Notes: generated by a model not told the origin, from the sequence alone. A DNA stretch of 64,000 nt from Enterobacter sp. JUb54 (GCF_014298075.1 NZ_CP060418.1:1798001-1862000); one strand, 5' to 3'; positions 25,234-34,786 are shown, counted from the first letter of the stretch. Made by a program: numbers and translations.

Positions 25234-26286
25234 GTGAAAAAGAAATACAGTAAAAAACCGGTAACCAGCACCTCCGGTTCTGACATTGCGGAGTCACTGA
25301 AGGGCGATCCTGAGTTAACAGCATTCAGCTTTGACGGGCCTTATCCGGTGCGTGATATGGCCGACCTGCTGGACAATCTTTATTGCCTGGATAACGGGCG
25401 ATACTATGAAACACCGGTAGATTTTTATGGTCTAGCTAAAGCGCCACGCCAGAGCGCCTGGCATGAGTCTGCTCTGTACTTCAAACGTAATGTGCTGACC
25501 GGCTGCTTTATTCCGCACAAGCTGCTCAATCGCCAGACCTTTTCCGCGTTTGCGCTGGACTGGTTCACGTTTGGCAATGCCTACCTTGAACTGCCGCGCA
25601 ATCGCCTGGGCGGGCCGCTTCCCTTCAGGCATTCACTGGCAAAGTACACCCGGCGTGGAAGTGCAGACCTCGATCAGTACTGGTTCATCCGGCGCTGGAA
25701 AGAGGAACACTCGTTTAAACCGGGTTCAGTGTGTCACGTTCTGAATCCGGACATTAATCAGGAGGTCTACGGTATGCCGGAATATATGGCAGCGCTGCTG
25801 GCGGCCAGTTTGTCACACTCCGCTGACATGTTCCGCAAGCTGTACTACGACAACGGCTCCCACGCGGGGTGTATTGTCTACATCGGTGCGGGACAGGTTG
25901 ACGACAAAAGCATGAAAACAGTCAAAGAGACACTGACCGGTGCGCGTGGGAAAGGGGCATTTAAAAACGTACTGCTGCATGCGCCAGGCGGCGGCAAGGA
26001 TGGCGTTCAGATCCTGCCGTTTCAACAGATCACGGCTAAAGATGAGTTTATCAACATTAAGAATGCCACCAGGGACGACATACTCGCGGCGCACCGTATC
26101 CCGCCGCAGCTGATGGGCGCCATGCCAGCAGGAAATGGATCGTTTGGGGATATCGAGAAGGCCGCACGGGTCTACGCTATCAACGAGCTGACGCCAGTAA
26201 TGGAGGCCCTGAAGGTGGTCAACGAGTGGCTAGGAGAAGAGGTGATCCGTTTCAACCCTTATGCGTTGCTTTCCCCAGAGAAATAA
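25234..26286 (+). CDS. Q: Portal protein gpQ
   Basis: 350 residues (P2 Q 344). It contains GLAKAPRQSAWHESALYFKRN, DWFTFGNAYLELPRN and RIPPQLMGAMPAGNGSFGD, all P2-portal signatures. The GTG at 25234 (MKKKYSKKP) is preferred because GGGGTGG lies 5 nt upstream; a GTG at 25225 overlaps the P stop and is the alternative. It forms the dodecameric channel for DNA entry. Confidence 0.93.
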   Translation: MKKKYSKKPVTSTSGSDIAESLKGDPELTAFSFDGPYPVRDMADLLDNLYCLDNGRYYETPVDFYGLAKAPRQSAWHESALYFKRNVLTGCFIPHKLLNRQTFSAFALDWFTFGNAYLELPRNRLGGPLPFRHSLAKYTRRGSADLDQYWFIRRWKEEHSFKPGSVCHVLNPDINQEVYGMPEYMAALLAASLSHSADMFRKLYYDNGSHAGCIVYIGAGQVDDKSMKTVKETLTGARGKGAFKNVLLHAPGGGKDGVQILPFQQITAKDEFINIKNATRDDILAAHRIPPQLMGAMPAGNGSFGDIEKAARVYAINELTPVMEALKVVNEWLGEEVIRFNPYALLSPEK

Positions 26287-26761
26287 CCGCTAGAGAATTC
26301 ACTTTCTTTGAACAACATCAGACATTTATAACAGGCCAGCGTTTTCGCTGGCCTCATCTTTTCTGCTTAAAAAATCCCGCATCAGCTGCCCTCTACGCAT
26401 CGCTGCTTTTTTTCTGCGCGAGGCATGCCTCTACCTAAAATCACCGCTCACCGTGACGCAGAACCCGTGAAATTGCGTATTCTGCCGCCTTCCCTACCCT
26501 GACCCGCTTGCGGGGGCTTGCCCCCCGTCACCTGCGCGCAGCTAACACTCGTGTTTTTGTGCGCTTGTAGATTAAGCGTCGAAGCGCTCCGCTACAGGCC
26601 GCAACTCAGGTAAACACTTCCATAAAAATTGTGCAAATTTATGCAGAATCTTGCAGTCTTCGAATTGTTTTTTTGGTTGCATGTATAGTATGGTTGGGGG
26701 TTAGATTGGCGAGGTTATCTGGGACAAGGAAGATCTTGCATTAGCATCGGTAGGGATTGAT
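26287..26761. other. Q to cargo-locus spacer, expected cos region
   Basis: 475 bp without a convincing gene. The P2 map puts the cos site here, between Q and old. I see GC-rich dyads at about 26500-26530 (GCGGGGGC / GCCCCCCG) but cannot identify the cut site by similarity. The right half turns AT-rich and holds a TATAGT hexamer (26684-26689), a possible -10 for the next gene, without a clear -35. Confidence 0.45.
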
Positions 26762-28126
26762 ATGAAAAAGAATAGCGTCAATGGCAGAGTGTTTTTTTTG
26801 CGTGCATGGAATCGTCACTTGTATTCTATTTCGCGCGAGCAAAATATAGCTAGAAAACGTAAAACTGGGCACAAAAAAATTGTCATATCAAATGACGCGG
26901 GATTCATATCTAACCCGATAGTGAATTTCATAGATAAAATTGTTCCGATGAAAAAAGGTATCAGTGGAAAAATAATCTCAAAAAACAAAATAATAGTTCC
27001 AAGAAAATTAAGTTTTTATGAAAATCCAGAAGAATCATTGATATTCATTCACTCTGCCAGTAAATTTATTAGCAGAGGAACAAATAAGTCAGTGACCATA
27101 GATTACACCTCAGCTCAATACAAATGTCTTGGTGCTGAATATCTATTAGGCTTAGCCGTGACTGAAGCTCGGCAATCCAATGTAAACTTTTCTGACAAAG
27201 TTATTATTAATGGCACTTACCCGAAAAAAGAAGCTCACCGTGAAATAATTAAATGCATGGGGATCGTGAAGGAAATGGATGAAGCATCCCCAGGCACAAT
27301 TCTTGACTACACAACAAGAAAAGACAACCCTAAACAAAGAGTTTTTAAATTTGATTCAATTGGGAAAGAAGAAGCGTCTGCATTTGCTCAAGATCGTAAA
27401 AATCACACTGCAGAAAAATTCGCCCAATATATTGACGAATGTTTAAACGACCATGATTTACAATTAAAAGAAAATGCCAGCAAATATTTGACATCATGCA
27501 TGGGTGAGTTATTGGATAATGCAGAAAGACATTGTGGTTTATCACAAAGACCACGATGGTTTGTAAGAGGTTACGTAAATAACAACGCTCATTCCCCAGT
27601 ATGTGAATTAACTATAATTAATTTTGGGAATACAATTGCCGAAACATTTGAAGGCTTACCAGAGACTCATTTCTCATTTAATGAGCAAGTTAAGCCTTAT
27701 GTAAAGAAACATATAAATAAACGAGGCATGTTTAGGGAAGGGTTAGTTACCGTAGCCGCACTTCAAGGACGAGTCAGTTGCAAAAACATTACTGATTCAG
27801 ATAGTTCCGGTACAGGTACAATCGAACTGTTGAAATTTTTCCAAGATATGCATGACAATCTTAGAAGAATTCGTGGTAGTTCTATTGAAGAACCAAAAAT
27901 GTCCCTTATATCTGGTAAAACACATATATCTTTTGATGGTCGTTATCGCCTTATTTGTAAAATCGATGAAGAAGATGATGAAAGTGAAACCTACTCATAT
28001 CCATTCAACAACGATAGTCTTGCAACTGAGCCAGATCGCGCTTATCTTAAGGAAATGACGAACGCCTATTTCCCTGGTGTTATGGTTAATATTCGTTTTC
28101 CTTTACAAAAAACGAAGCGTTCTTAA
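26762..28126 (+). CDS. GHKL-type ATPase, first gene of an unrecognised cargo cluster
   Basis: 454 residues, AT-rich, in the P2 tin/old hotspot. GHKL ATP-binding motifs are visible: N-box GELLDNAERH (248-257; E249, N253), a degenerate G1 box IINFGNTI (285-292, Asn where Asp is usual), a G2-like REGLVTVAALQG (325-336) and SGTGT (349-353). Residues about 60-180 contain VTIDYTSAQYKCLGAEYLLG, which could be a STAS-like fold. AGGG stands 7 nt before the ATG. The next gene (STAS-like) starts 11 nt after the stop. GHKL plus STAS pairing recalls anti-sigma kinase/antagonist switches; in this locus a phage-defence or exclusion role is more likely. I do not recognise a named system. Confidence 0.75.
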   Translation: MKKNSVNGRVFFLRAWNRHLYSISREQNIARKRKTGHKKIVISNDAGFISNPIVNFIDKIVPMKKGISGKIISKNKIIVPRKLSFYENPEESLIFIHSASKFISRGTNKSVTIDYTSAQYKCLGAEYLLGLAVTEARQSNVNFSDKVIINGTYPKKEAHREIIKCMGIVKEMDEASPGTILDYTTRKDNPKQRVFKFDSIGKEEASAFAQDRKNHTAEKFAQYIDECLNDHDLQLKENASKYLTSCMGELLDNAERHCGLSQRPRWFVRGYVNNNAHSPVCELTIINFGNTIAETFEGLPETHFSFNEQVKPYVKKHINKRGMFREGLVTVAALQGRVSCKNITDSDSSGTGTIELLKFFQDMHDNLRRIRGSSIEEPKMSLISGKTHISFDGRYRLICKIDEEDDESETYSYPFNNDSLATEPDRAYLKEMTNAYFPGVMVNIRFPLQKTKRS

Positions 28127-28137
28127 GGAATAGGATT

Positions 28138-28482
28138 ATGAACATGTCTAACGTTACTATAGATTTCAATAAGTTAGTTGGTGCTACAACTAAAAAACTG
28201 TTTGCTGGTAGAGCAAACGGACAAGAAGCATACAATTACTTCAACTTGAAACAATTCAATACCGATGGAAAAGATTTGATATACATTCTAATGCCAGAAA
28301 GTATTGTCGTATCTAGCTCATATTTTTTAGGTATGCTTGAAAAGATAATACCTGATTATTCAAAACCTTCCGACTTTTTTAAGGTCACTATTTTAGATGG
28401 TGAACAATATAAGGAAGGAATGCTTTCAGAATTTGATCGGGCAGTTAAAAGAGGCCTCAGGAAAAATGCACCTTTATTTTAA
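28138..28482 (+). CDS. STAS-like protein (DUF4325-type), cargo cluster
   Basis: 114 residues. The segment LFAGRANGQEAYNYF followed by a strand, VSSSYFLGMLEKIIPDY, fits the STAS-like DUF4325 pattern (FGRANG, then serine-rich helix start). Such small proteins often sit next to GHKL ATPases, as here (11-nt gap), suggesting that one controls the other. Its 3' end overlaps the next gene's start by 17 bp. The exact function is unknown. Confidence 0.65.
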   Translation: MNMSNVTIDFNKLVGATTKKLFAGRANGQEAYNYFNLKQFNTDGKDLIYILMPESIVVSSSYFLGMLEKIIPDYSKPSDFFKVTILDGEQYKEGMLSEFDRAVKRGLRKNAPLF

Positions 28483-29233
28483 ACCTGATCGTTTAAAAAA
28501 AATGACAGTTCTACCTGTCATTTTTTTTTCAATCATCGGTTGTGACAGTTCTAATGTAAGCCGTTACGAAAATATCGATGATTTATCATTTTACAATGAT
28601 GCTGTCAGAAATCTACCGTTAGATGGCATGCCAGATAATAATGCCTATAGTGTGCGAAAACCGAAAGAACTTAATTTCTCTCCAAAGTATTTATCAAGAG
28701 AATCATCGGTTGTAGATATGCAGCATTATGAAATTCCAAATGATAAAAAAAGTGATTTTTACAATATTGTAAAAACTCCAGAATCTAAACCTGACTATAT
28801 AGCTATAGCAATATCATTTCTAGCATTATTAGCATCAGTATTGGTCCCAATACATTTGCAACGCAAGCAAAAAAAAGATGCTATACATGATGGTTTTTGG
28901 CTAAGAGAAGTAATTTTCCCAAAAATAAATGAGTTAATGTTTAAAATCTGCTCTGATTTGAAAGACAGTTTTAATATGAATAACAGTGACTTCTCAAATT
29001 TTTATCAAGATACAATCTCTATTAAAATTGAAGAGTTACATGAGACCTTTTCAATATTAAATAGTTTTCCAAATATGCAAACATCAATAAGCGCCCTTGA
29101 AAATATATGTGACGAACTTGACAACAATATTGATAATCATCAGCTAGACCCTTTACAAACAAGAATTTTAGATGTAACGGAATTTAACACGAAATTAATA
29201 AAAGAGCTTGTGCAAATTCATAAGAAAATATGA
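28466..29233 (+). CDS. Lipoprotein-like membrane protein, cargo cluster
   Basis: 255 residues. A basic N-terminus (FKPDRLKK) and hydrophobic segment end in a possible lipobox, SIIGC (Cys26). A second membrane segment is at 111-131 (YIAIAISFLALLASVLVPIHL), followed by KRK-type basic residues and a C-terminal charged helical domain of about 120 residues, probably cytoplasmic. The ATG at 28466 has AGGA upstream and lies inside the STAS-like gene, so translation is coupled. A membrane protein as the last gene of a sensor/switch pair is typical of an effector. No known family was recognised. Confidence 0.65.
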   Translation: MHLYFKPDRLKKMTVLPVIFFSIIGCDSSNVSRYENIDDLSFYNDAVRNLPLDGMPDNNAYSVRKPKELNFSPKYLSRESSVVDMQHYEIPNDKKSDFYNIVKTPESKPDYIAIAISFLALLASVLVPIHLQRKQKKDAIHDGFWLREVIFPKINELMFKICSDLKDSFNMNNSDFSNFYQDTISIKIEELHETFSILNSFPNMQTSISALENICDELDNNIDNHQLDPLQTRILDVTEFNTKLIKELVQIHKKI

Positions 29234-29496
29234 AAATTAACATTTATTATTTTATTTAACACTAATTTAAAATAAGCCCTCAAAAAACATGGTTTCCATG
29301 TCATTTAAGACATGAGGGCAACCTCTCTATGGCACGACTAAAACATCTCAATTAAATTACAATACTTACCCCACTCTGTACATCCATTAAAATAATTAAA
29401 AATCAACTTTAGCACTACTCACAAATAATATTCTCATCATGGATGATGAAAATTTACCATAAGAAACCATACAATTAAGTTCTATCACCTAATGTA
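29234..29496. other. AT-rich spacer between cargo cluster and gpA gene
   Basis: 263 bp between convergent genes. The perfect dyad CATGTC-ATTTAA-GACATG (29297-29314) lies within a longer imperfect hairpin bounded by GCCCTC and GAGGGC, without a T-run. It may terminate or fold the cluster transcript. No gene seen. Confidence 0.5.
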
Positions 29497-31692
29497 TTAT
29501 CTGGCATAACCTTTGAATGTTTCACACAAGCGCCTTATTACGTTTCTTCTTTCTTTAGCAGGTAATTGGGTTACATCCAGCGGCCCTGACTCTGCATCCT
29601 GAACCAATTTTACCGATAATACTTTATCACTACCTATCCCTCCGCCCTCGCTTTTTAAGGGATAGGGACAGTTATTGCCACGAGTCCAAGGGGCGACGGA
29701 GTCGCCCTGGGCGGCGCTTTCAGCGCCTGGGTTAGCGGAAGCCTTCTTCACCATCTTCCAGGTATGGACATGCGTGCATATTTTGTTTTCCTTACCGGTG
29801 ATTGGCGACCAAATGCCATAAATACGAATCCCGTGATCGCCATAGGTTCCTGGTTCGACTGTCGGCTCGTAGGCGGTATGAATGAGGTAATTTTTGCGGG
29901 GAACAAGTACACCGCCCTGCTTCATAATGTAAGTGGCAAAACAGCCAACATCAGCAGCAGCAAGCACAGCGTCCAGTTTTGGATCCATAAGTACCGGAGC
30001 ACCCGGTTTGCTGGTTTTCATTGCACGAGTTGCCTGCGATGCGAACAATCGTAACTCGCGGTACGCCTGGCGGCCTGGAATCCCAAAAAAACGAAATTGT
30101 TGAACACGGTGCAACGATGCCCACGCAGTGACGTGCTCGGCACTATCACGTAGTGATTTACCCGTCTCCTTGCTGACGGTGTCACCCAGCCCACGCCCAT
30201 CGATGTTTTTACTGACGTACTTTGCAATATAACTGGCCGGAGTCCCCTTTCGCGGGTCTATCAGCTTTGACTTGAAACGAGCGCCAGTGTTATTGCCAAG
30301 TTCGGCACGATCTTCTCGGATAGTGAAACGACGCAGCAGCTCTGTGATTGCACGTCGATGTTTTTTGCGCATAAAACACAATAAATGCCAGTGCACAGTG
30401 CCATCGTGATGTGGTTCGGCTACGCGGACGCCGTACCAGCGCAGCTCTTTTTTGTGCATTGCCTTACGGAATGCCGCAAACGTATCAACCAGATAGTCGC
30501 TGCTTTTCCTAACTGTCGATTGATCCCATGTAGGGTTAGGCTTCCCGTTCATCAGTGTGGCGTGGTACTTAGAAGGACAGGTGATGGTATAGAACATGGC
30601 GCAGTCGCCACGCATTTCAGCTATCAATTCCAGGCCTTTGACACAGGCCATCATCTCATTACGACGGTGCGCTGGATTGCTGGCACTTGCAAGCACCACA
30701 TCCTCCATGTTGAGCGTGTCGCCATCTTCGTTAATCAGATCATGGTTGCGGAAAAAATCCATCGCCTTACGGCGTTGTTCCCGCTTCTGCAACAGGATGT
30801 CATGGCTGACATAAGGTGATGCGTGCCGATGAACAAGGCACGCTGCCCGAAGCAACTCTTCCCGCCATTCGTTGCGGAGTTGCCACAGCTTACGTTGCCA
30901 CCAGTCAGCACAACGCATACGGGCTAGCGCGCCCGGTATCAACTCGTAGTTAATCGGGTTGCGGCGATTATGTTTGCTGCGGAGCGCTTCATAACCCGGC
31001 GGGATAACATCGAGGCGTGACACTTCGGCCGCCACACGACGATAGAGCTCCAGTATTACGATGGGAGAAGCTAATTCATCGGTCAGCATCTCACCGCAAA
31101 GCTGGATAAAAATCATATCAATGTGCGCTGCGACCAGCGTTGAAAGCCGCTTAACCTCCCGCTGATTCAGTTCAGCAAGTCGAAGGAGTTGATCAAGGCT
31201 ATCCCTACCAGCCATGGCCTGGAATGACAGCGACGCCTGGTTAGCACGGACCTTGTCAATCCTCACTAATGAGGGAGTAATGACCTCATTCAGATAGGTA
31301 GGCAAATGGCGCGGATCTTCTGATTTTTCCAAATACTTAATCCTTGTTTCCAGCGGCTTGCGCAGGAAACCAGGCAAGCTGGCGACGTCATCACGAATCA
31401 GGGTAAGAGGATCAACACGATGGAGTTCTGCATGTCGCTTAGCTTTCTCAATCAGCGCATCATTCAATTCGTCATAGTGCCAGGGATCGCAATGTGCAAC
31501 AGAAAAGAGGTACTCTTCTGCTGCACGACTCATTGCTTCAGCCTGCTCGCGTTGATCGCTTTTATCCTGCTCATAAAGAGCAATCCAGACGGCCAGCGCA
31601 GATGGTTTCTGTGCAGGCGCATCAACAGCATAAGGGTTTACTGGCTGCTTTCTGGCATTCCAGCTCCATGCCAGGGATGTGGAGTCAGGCAT
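29497..31692 (-). CDS. A: Replication initiation endonuclease gpA
   Basis: 731 residues (P2 A 761). It contains the His-rich metal motif ([14 protein letters not shown]) and the tyrosine motif [12 protein letters not shown], with two Tyr four residues apart as in the P2 joining reaction. It nicks the phage origin, which in P2 lies inside A, and starts rolling-circle replication. AAGGTGAG precedes the ATG. It is the last gene of the early minus-strand operon, 37 bp after the Dam-like gene. Confidence 0.95.
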   Translation of the reverse strand: MPDSTSLAWSWNARKQPVNPYAVDAPAQKPSALAVWIALYEQDKSDQREQAEAMSRAAEEYLFSVAHCDPWHYDELNDALIEKAKRHAELHRVDPLTLIRDDVASLPGFLRKPLETRIKYLEKSEDPRHLPTYLNEVITPSLVRIDKVRANQASLSFQAMAGRDSLDQLLRLAELNQREVKRLSTLVAAHIDMIFIQLCGEMLTDELASPIVILELYRRVAAEVSRLDVIPPGYEALRSKHNRRNPINYELIPGALARMRCADWWQRKLWQLRNEWREELLRAACLVHRHASPYVSHDILLQKREQRRKAMDFFRNHDLINEDGDTLNMEDVVLASASNPAHRRNEMMACVKGLELIAEMRGDCAMFYTITCPSKYHATLMNGKPNPTWDQSTVRKSSDYLVDTFAAFRKAMHKKELRWYGVRVAEPHHDGTVHWHLLCFMRKKHRRAITELLRRFTIREDRAELGNNTGARFKSKLIDPRKGTPASYIAKYVSKNIDGRGLGDTVSKETGKSLRDSAEHVTAWASLHRVQQFRFFGIPGRQAYRELRLFASQATRAMKTSKPGAPVLMDPKLDAVLAAADVGCFATYIMKQGGVLVPRKNYLIHTAYEPTVEPGTYGDHGIRIYGIWSPITGKENKICTHVHTWKMVKKASANPGAESAAQGDSVAPWTRGNNCPYPLKSEGGGIGSDKVLSVKLVQDAESGPLDVTQLPAKERRNVIRRLCETFKGYAR

Positions 31693-31729
31693 AACTCACC
31701 TTCGAATCTTATTTTGCAAAGCCAACGCT

Positions 31730-32665
31730 TCAACAAGCCGGCGCACCAAACATTTCGGCATATGTCGCATCCCCCATCACCGCCCCACAGTCCGGGCAAC
31801 CTCCACCACCATAACGACCGCAACCACCACACACGCGAAGAACGCCAATCACTTCACCGGCCATATCGCGGGTTTTGGCGCTAACGGAACGTCGAACTCT
31901 GAAGGCGTGGAGATTGAAAGCGGAGTAGATCTGGCGTGTTTCTGGTGTGTCGCTATTCGAGATGACCGAGCGCGTTCCATGCTGGCGATTAACGTCCAGC
32001 AACGCCGTAACCAAAGCGCGGTGATCATCCAGGGTAAATGGCTTGCCGTAAGCGGTAAAATTGGCTGTTTTGCTAGTCGGGATGTACGGCGGATCGCAGT
32101 AAATCACGGAGTCCAGGCGGTTCCTGACAACGTACGGAATAGAAGTACGAAAATCATTACAAAGAAAGAGCGCGTGAGTATCCAGCGCCTTTTCGGCAAA
32201 TAGGCGCATTTCTGCTTCTGGAAAATAAGGTGCCTTATAGCTGCCAAATGGAACATTGAAACCGCCATCCCTGTTGGTGCGATAAAGCCCGTTAAAGCAG
32301 TGGCGGTTCAGGTATAAAAATGATGCAGCCCACCGTACAACGTAATCATCTGCACACTCGTCATCCCACGACAGGTGGTTGAACAACTTGCGCTCTTCGT
32401 AATAGCTATCTTCGTTATTGCCATTTCTGAATACGTTCCTGGCGATCAGTATCAATCTTTCAGGGTCTTCCCTGAGCGCGAGGAAGAAATTGATCAATGC
32501 GCGATTGCTGTCACAAAGCACATAGCGGCGGTATTCCGTATTCATAAAGACTGTGCCACTGCCTACAAAGGGCTCAATCAAGCAATCGGCTTTAGGTAAG
32601 TGCTTCAGCAGCTCCGGCAACACGCGGGTTTTACCGCCAGCCCACTTAAGAGGTGACTTAATCAT
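31730..32665 (-). CDS. DNA adenine-N6 methyltransferase, Dam family, with zinc-ribbon-like tail
   Basis: 311 residues from MIKSPLKWAGGK. Motif I is PFVGSGTVF, the catalytic motif DPPY (IYCDPPYIP) and the target region between them is Dam-like (RTNRDGGFNVPFGSYK). The last 35 residues add C-x2-C-x7-C-x2-C (CGGCGRYGGGGCPDC), a likely zinc ribbon. It probably methylates GATC, protecting phage DNA or tuning replication. The start at 32665 makes an ATGA overlap with the ParE-like stop and has AGGA 8 nt upstream. Confidence 0.92.
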   Translation of the reverse strand: MIKSPLKWAGGKTRVLPELLKHLPKADCLIEPFVGSGTVFMNTEYRRYVLCDSNRALINFFLALREDPERLILIARNVFRNGNNEDSYYEERKLFNHLSWDDECADDYVVRWAASFLYLNRHCFNGLYRTNRDGGFNVPFGSYKAPYFPEAEMRLFAEKALDTHALFLCNDFRTSIPYVVRNRLDSVIYCDPPYIPTSKTANFTAYGKPFTLDDHRALVTALLDVNRQHGTRSVISNSDTPETRQIYSAFNLHAFRVRRSVSAKTRDMAGEVIGVLRVCGGCGRYGGGGCPDCGAVMGDATYAEMFGAPAC

Positions 32666-32901
32666 TTGCGGCATTCCTGGTTATAGGTTTCATGGGTCAT
32701 CAGTCGCCACTGCTTACCACCGTTTTTGCTGAGCAAACGCCAACGGAGGCCAATGCGGATCACGAGATAGGCGTGTGGCTTGACTCGGGTGTAATTACGC
32801 TGTCCACGAGCAAAGCAATTCAGGGCGGCAAGCGCCCTCTTACAAACCGGCAACGGCGCGTTACAAACAACAGACAGATGCGAATGCATGGCGGCCCTCA
32901 T
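32662..32901 (-). CDS. ParE-like-domain small phage protein
   Basis: 79 residues (HSHLSVVCNAPLPVCKRAL ... WRLLSKNGGKQWRLMTHETYN). The strand-rich basic C-terminal part resembles small P2-like proteins that I recall being grouped with ParE-type toxin folds; I cannot verify this. No antitoxin is next to it. It overlaps both neighbours by ATGA, so it is part of the early operon. Confidence 0.7.
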   Translation of the reverse strand: MRAAMHSHLSVVCNAPLPVCKRALAALNCFARGQRNYTRVKPHAYLVIRIGLRWRLLSKNGGKQWRLMTHETYNQECRK

Positions 32902-33464
32902 AGCGATCCAGTGTGTGGAGAGGTCAAGCGCTGCCAGATTTCGCAGACTTGCTCTGCTTGATATCGCGCGTCAGTGAGCGTGTAACATGCCAGGGCGCTT
33001 CTCGCATGAGGCGCATAGTCTGTGGCAGCAGCAAGGTCGAGAAGTGAACGAATGCAGCGGTATTTTGTGCCTTCAGGGAAAATGCCTGACACCTCTAAGC
33101 GATCCACGGCATAACGAAGTGAAACCAGTTTTTCCGGGACATCTTTGAACCATACGAATAACGCCGCGTTCCGGGGACAGGTATTGTCGGCGATGAAAGC
33201 AGCAAGGCTGCAAAGTGCATCTTCTTCAGCTTCGGTTGCGCTCATTACTTCGGCGCGCCAGTGAGAGTCTTTTTTCATCCAATCGAATGCCGTACTAATG
33301 CTGATACGGCCCTTCAAGCTTTCAGATTTACGAATGTCTATCGAAGAATAAAAAACCTTTCCGATCTGCCCTGTTGAGGGTTCAAAAAACACAGCTTCAA
33401 TGGCACACAGAGGTGATGATGGTTTCTTACTAACGTTAATCAAATCGATCATTACGTGATTCAT
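32898..33464 (-). CDS. Exonuclease-fold protein with lost catalytic residues
   Basis: 188 residues. The frame follows the Rv2179c/DUF5051-type DEDDh 3'-5' exonuclease common in P2-like phages (VMIDL...CAI-AVFFEP-TG, then C-terminal DARYQAEQVC). The catalytic positions are altered: D-x-E reads DLI (residues 7-9), the H-x-A-L-x-D region reads CYTLTD, and the Phe-Asp and Arg-Asp positions appear replaced. It may be a non-catalytic binder. ATGA overlaps on both sides place it in the early operon. Confidence 0.72.
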   Translation of the reverse strand: MNHVMIDLINVSKKPSSPLCAIEAVFFEPSTGQIGKVFYSSIDIRKSESLKGRISISTAFDWMKKDSHWRAEVMSATEAEEDALCSLAAFIADNTCPRNAALFVWFKDVPEKLVSLRYAVDRLEVSGIFPEGTKYRCIRSLLDLAAATDYAPHARSALACYTLTDARYQAEQVCEIWQRLTSPHTGSL

Positions 33465-33685
33465 GGTCTACTGCCCTCGCTGGTGATTGTTTCGTGGTTG
33501 GCTATCCACTGCTCAAGTGCTGAATAAATCTCTTCGGGGGTAAGGCCTTGCTCTTTCAGCAGGCCCATACGGATGCGCAGCAATCCTAGTAAGTGGGCGC
33601 GCTCGCCTTTGCGCGCATTGGTGCTGATACCCATAAACTCTGGATCGCTTATTCCGCCTTCCGGCTTTATTGACGTAACCGACAT
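33461..33685 (-). CDS. Small early phage protein (DUF2732-like)
   Basis: 74 residues from MSVTSIKPEGG. A perfect AGGAGG lies 4 nt before this ATG, so the longer frame is rejected. NARKGERAHLLGLLRIRMGLL followed by a short helix resembles the DUF2732 proteins of P2-like early operons. It overlaps the exonuclease-fold gene by 4 bp. Function unknown. Confidence 0.7.
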   Translation of the reverse strand: MSVTSIKPEGGISDPEFMGISTNARKGERAHLLGLLRIRMGLLKEQGLTPEEIYSALEQWIANHETITSEGSRP

Positions 33686-33753
33686 GCAACCTCCTAAAAA
33701 AGGCAAAACGAATCCCCGGCAAAGTGAATGCCGTTATTTTTAAATCGGGTTAA

Positions 33754-34026
33754 TTAATTGTTTGGACGCGGTTTTCTTTTAATCTGCTTAAATATCCTTT
33801 CATGCCAGTAATACATGAAATCAATAAAGGTCATTCGCGCGCGATCGTGATTACCGCGAATGGCTTTTTCGAGCCCGTAAATTATTAAATCTTTAGACGG
33901 GCTTTTTGAAGTAATGGTGATACGAGCACCGTTTTTCAGATGTACAGTGAACCCCTGCTCTGCACTTTCCATCGCCTCTCGGATCAGCATTTCCTGTTCC
34001 CAAGATGTTTTTTCTTCGGTGAACAT
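33754..34026 (-). CDS. Small early phage protein, unknown
   Basis: 90 residues (MFTEEKTSWEQEMLIREAM...). It has an acidic N-terminal helix, a beta-type middle (FTVHLKNGARITIT) and a basic end (KQIKRKPRPNN). GGAG stands 7 nt before the ATG. Same strand and spacing as its early-operon neighbours. No family recognised. Confidence 0.7.
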   Translation of the reverse strand: MFTEEKTSWEQEMLIREAMESAEQGFTVHLKNGARITITSKSPSKDLIIYGLEKAIRGNHDRARMTFIDFMYYWHERIFKQIKRKPRPNN

Positions 34027-34041
34027 GGCGTACTCCGATGA

Positions 34042-34419
34042 TCAGTTAAAGCAAGGGGGCTCCAGCCGCCAGGAGGCTTTTGCTCCCAGTTTCAGGTGTT
34101 GCAAGATCTCCGGGGTAACTTCTACAGTTACCGCCGGCGGCTTGGCAAACACCATAGCCTTCTTCAGTTGCTCAGTGTCGAGTGATAGCAGGTCGTATGG
34201 TTTAGGGATGTCGCCATCGGTCACGGCAATAATGATGTTGCGGAGTTCTTCAAGAGTGCATTCATCATTCTCGCCTTGAAGCATTGCGAAATGATAAAGG
34301 TGGGATACGCCATGGCGTAAGAGCTGAAGAGAGTAATCATGATTCCATTCCAGAAACTCTTTATTGAAATGGAAGCATTGTAAAAGCGAATTAATTTTAT
34401 CTGCATATTCAAGTTTCAT
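34042..34419 (-). CDS. Early phage protein, unknown
   Basis: 125 residues (MKLEYADKINSLLQCFHFNK...). Mostly helical, with aromatic and His residues (HLYHFAMLQGENDECTLEEL). It lies 15 nt before the next early gene on the same strand. GGGGGCG stands upstream of the start. No named family recognised with confidence. Confidence 0.7.
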   Translation of the reverse strand: MKLEYADKINSLLQCFHFNKEFLEWNHDYSLQLLRHGVSHLYHFAMLQGENDECTLEELRNIIIAVTDGDIPKPYDLLSLDTEQLKKAMVFAKPPAVTVEVTPEILQHLKLGAKASWRLEPPCFN

Positions 34420-34434
34420 TTTCGCCCCCAGAGA

Positions 34435-34653
34435 TTAAAAAGCAATGAAGCGCTTTTTATTCATGATTCTGTCAATCGTTCGGCATGCTTCTGATAAAGC
34501 AAAGTCAATGCCGAAATAATGGCCTGTGTGTGTAATTTGATAGCGCTGGCGGTTGTACGGTTTTTTGCGTGGGAGTTTCAGAATAGTAAAACCACAGTAA
34601 AGACTGGTTTTGCTATTCAACTGCACCCCCCCCTTACCAACCCCACTCTTCAT
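34435..34653 (-). CDS. Small basic early phage protein, possibly Fil-like
   Basis: 72 residues, basic (LPRKKPYNRQRYQITHTGHY, then SEACRTIDRIM). GGAG is 7 nt before the ATG. It stands first in the early operon after cox, where phage 186 has fil (cell filamentation). Similarity to Fil is only an impression from memory. Confidence 0.6.
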   Translation of the reverse strand: MKSGVGKGGVQLNSKTSLYCGFTILKLPRKKPYNRQRYQITHTGHYFGIDFALSEACRTIDRIMNKKRFIAF

Positions 34654-34786
34654 ATGAGAACTCCGTCAAACAAAAGATATTCATTGAATTGTTAAGCCAT
34701 TCATGATGGCTTGTTTATGGTATTTTTTTATGGCCTGCATTCCGCCAAGAATGGGCAGGCAACTACACATAAAACAAGGAGTTTCA

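Noticed and set aside
26400-26620. Exact cos cut site
   Set aside because: The position is expected from the P2 map, but no stretch matches the P2 cos well enough to place the ends.
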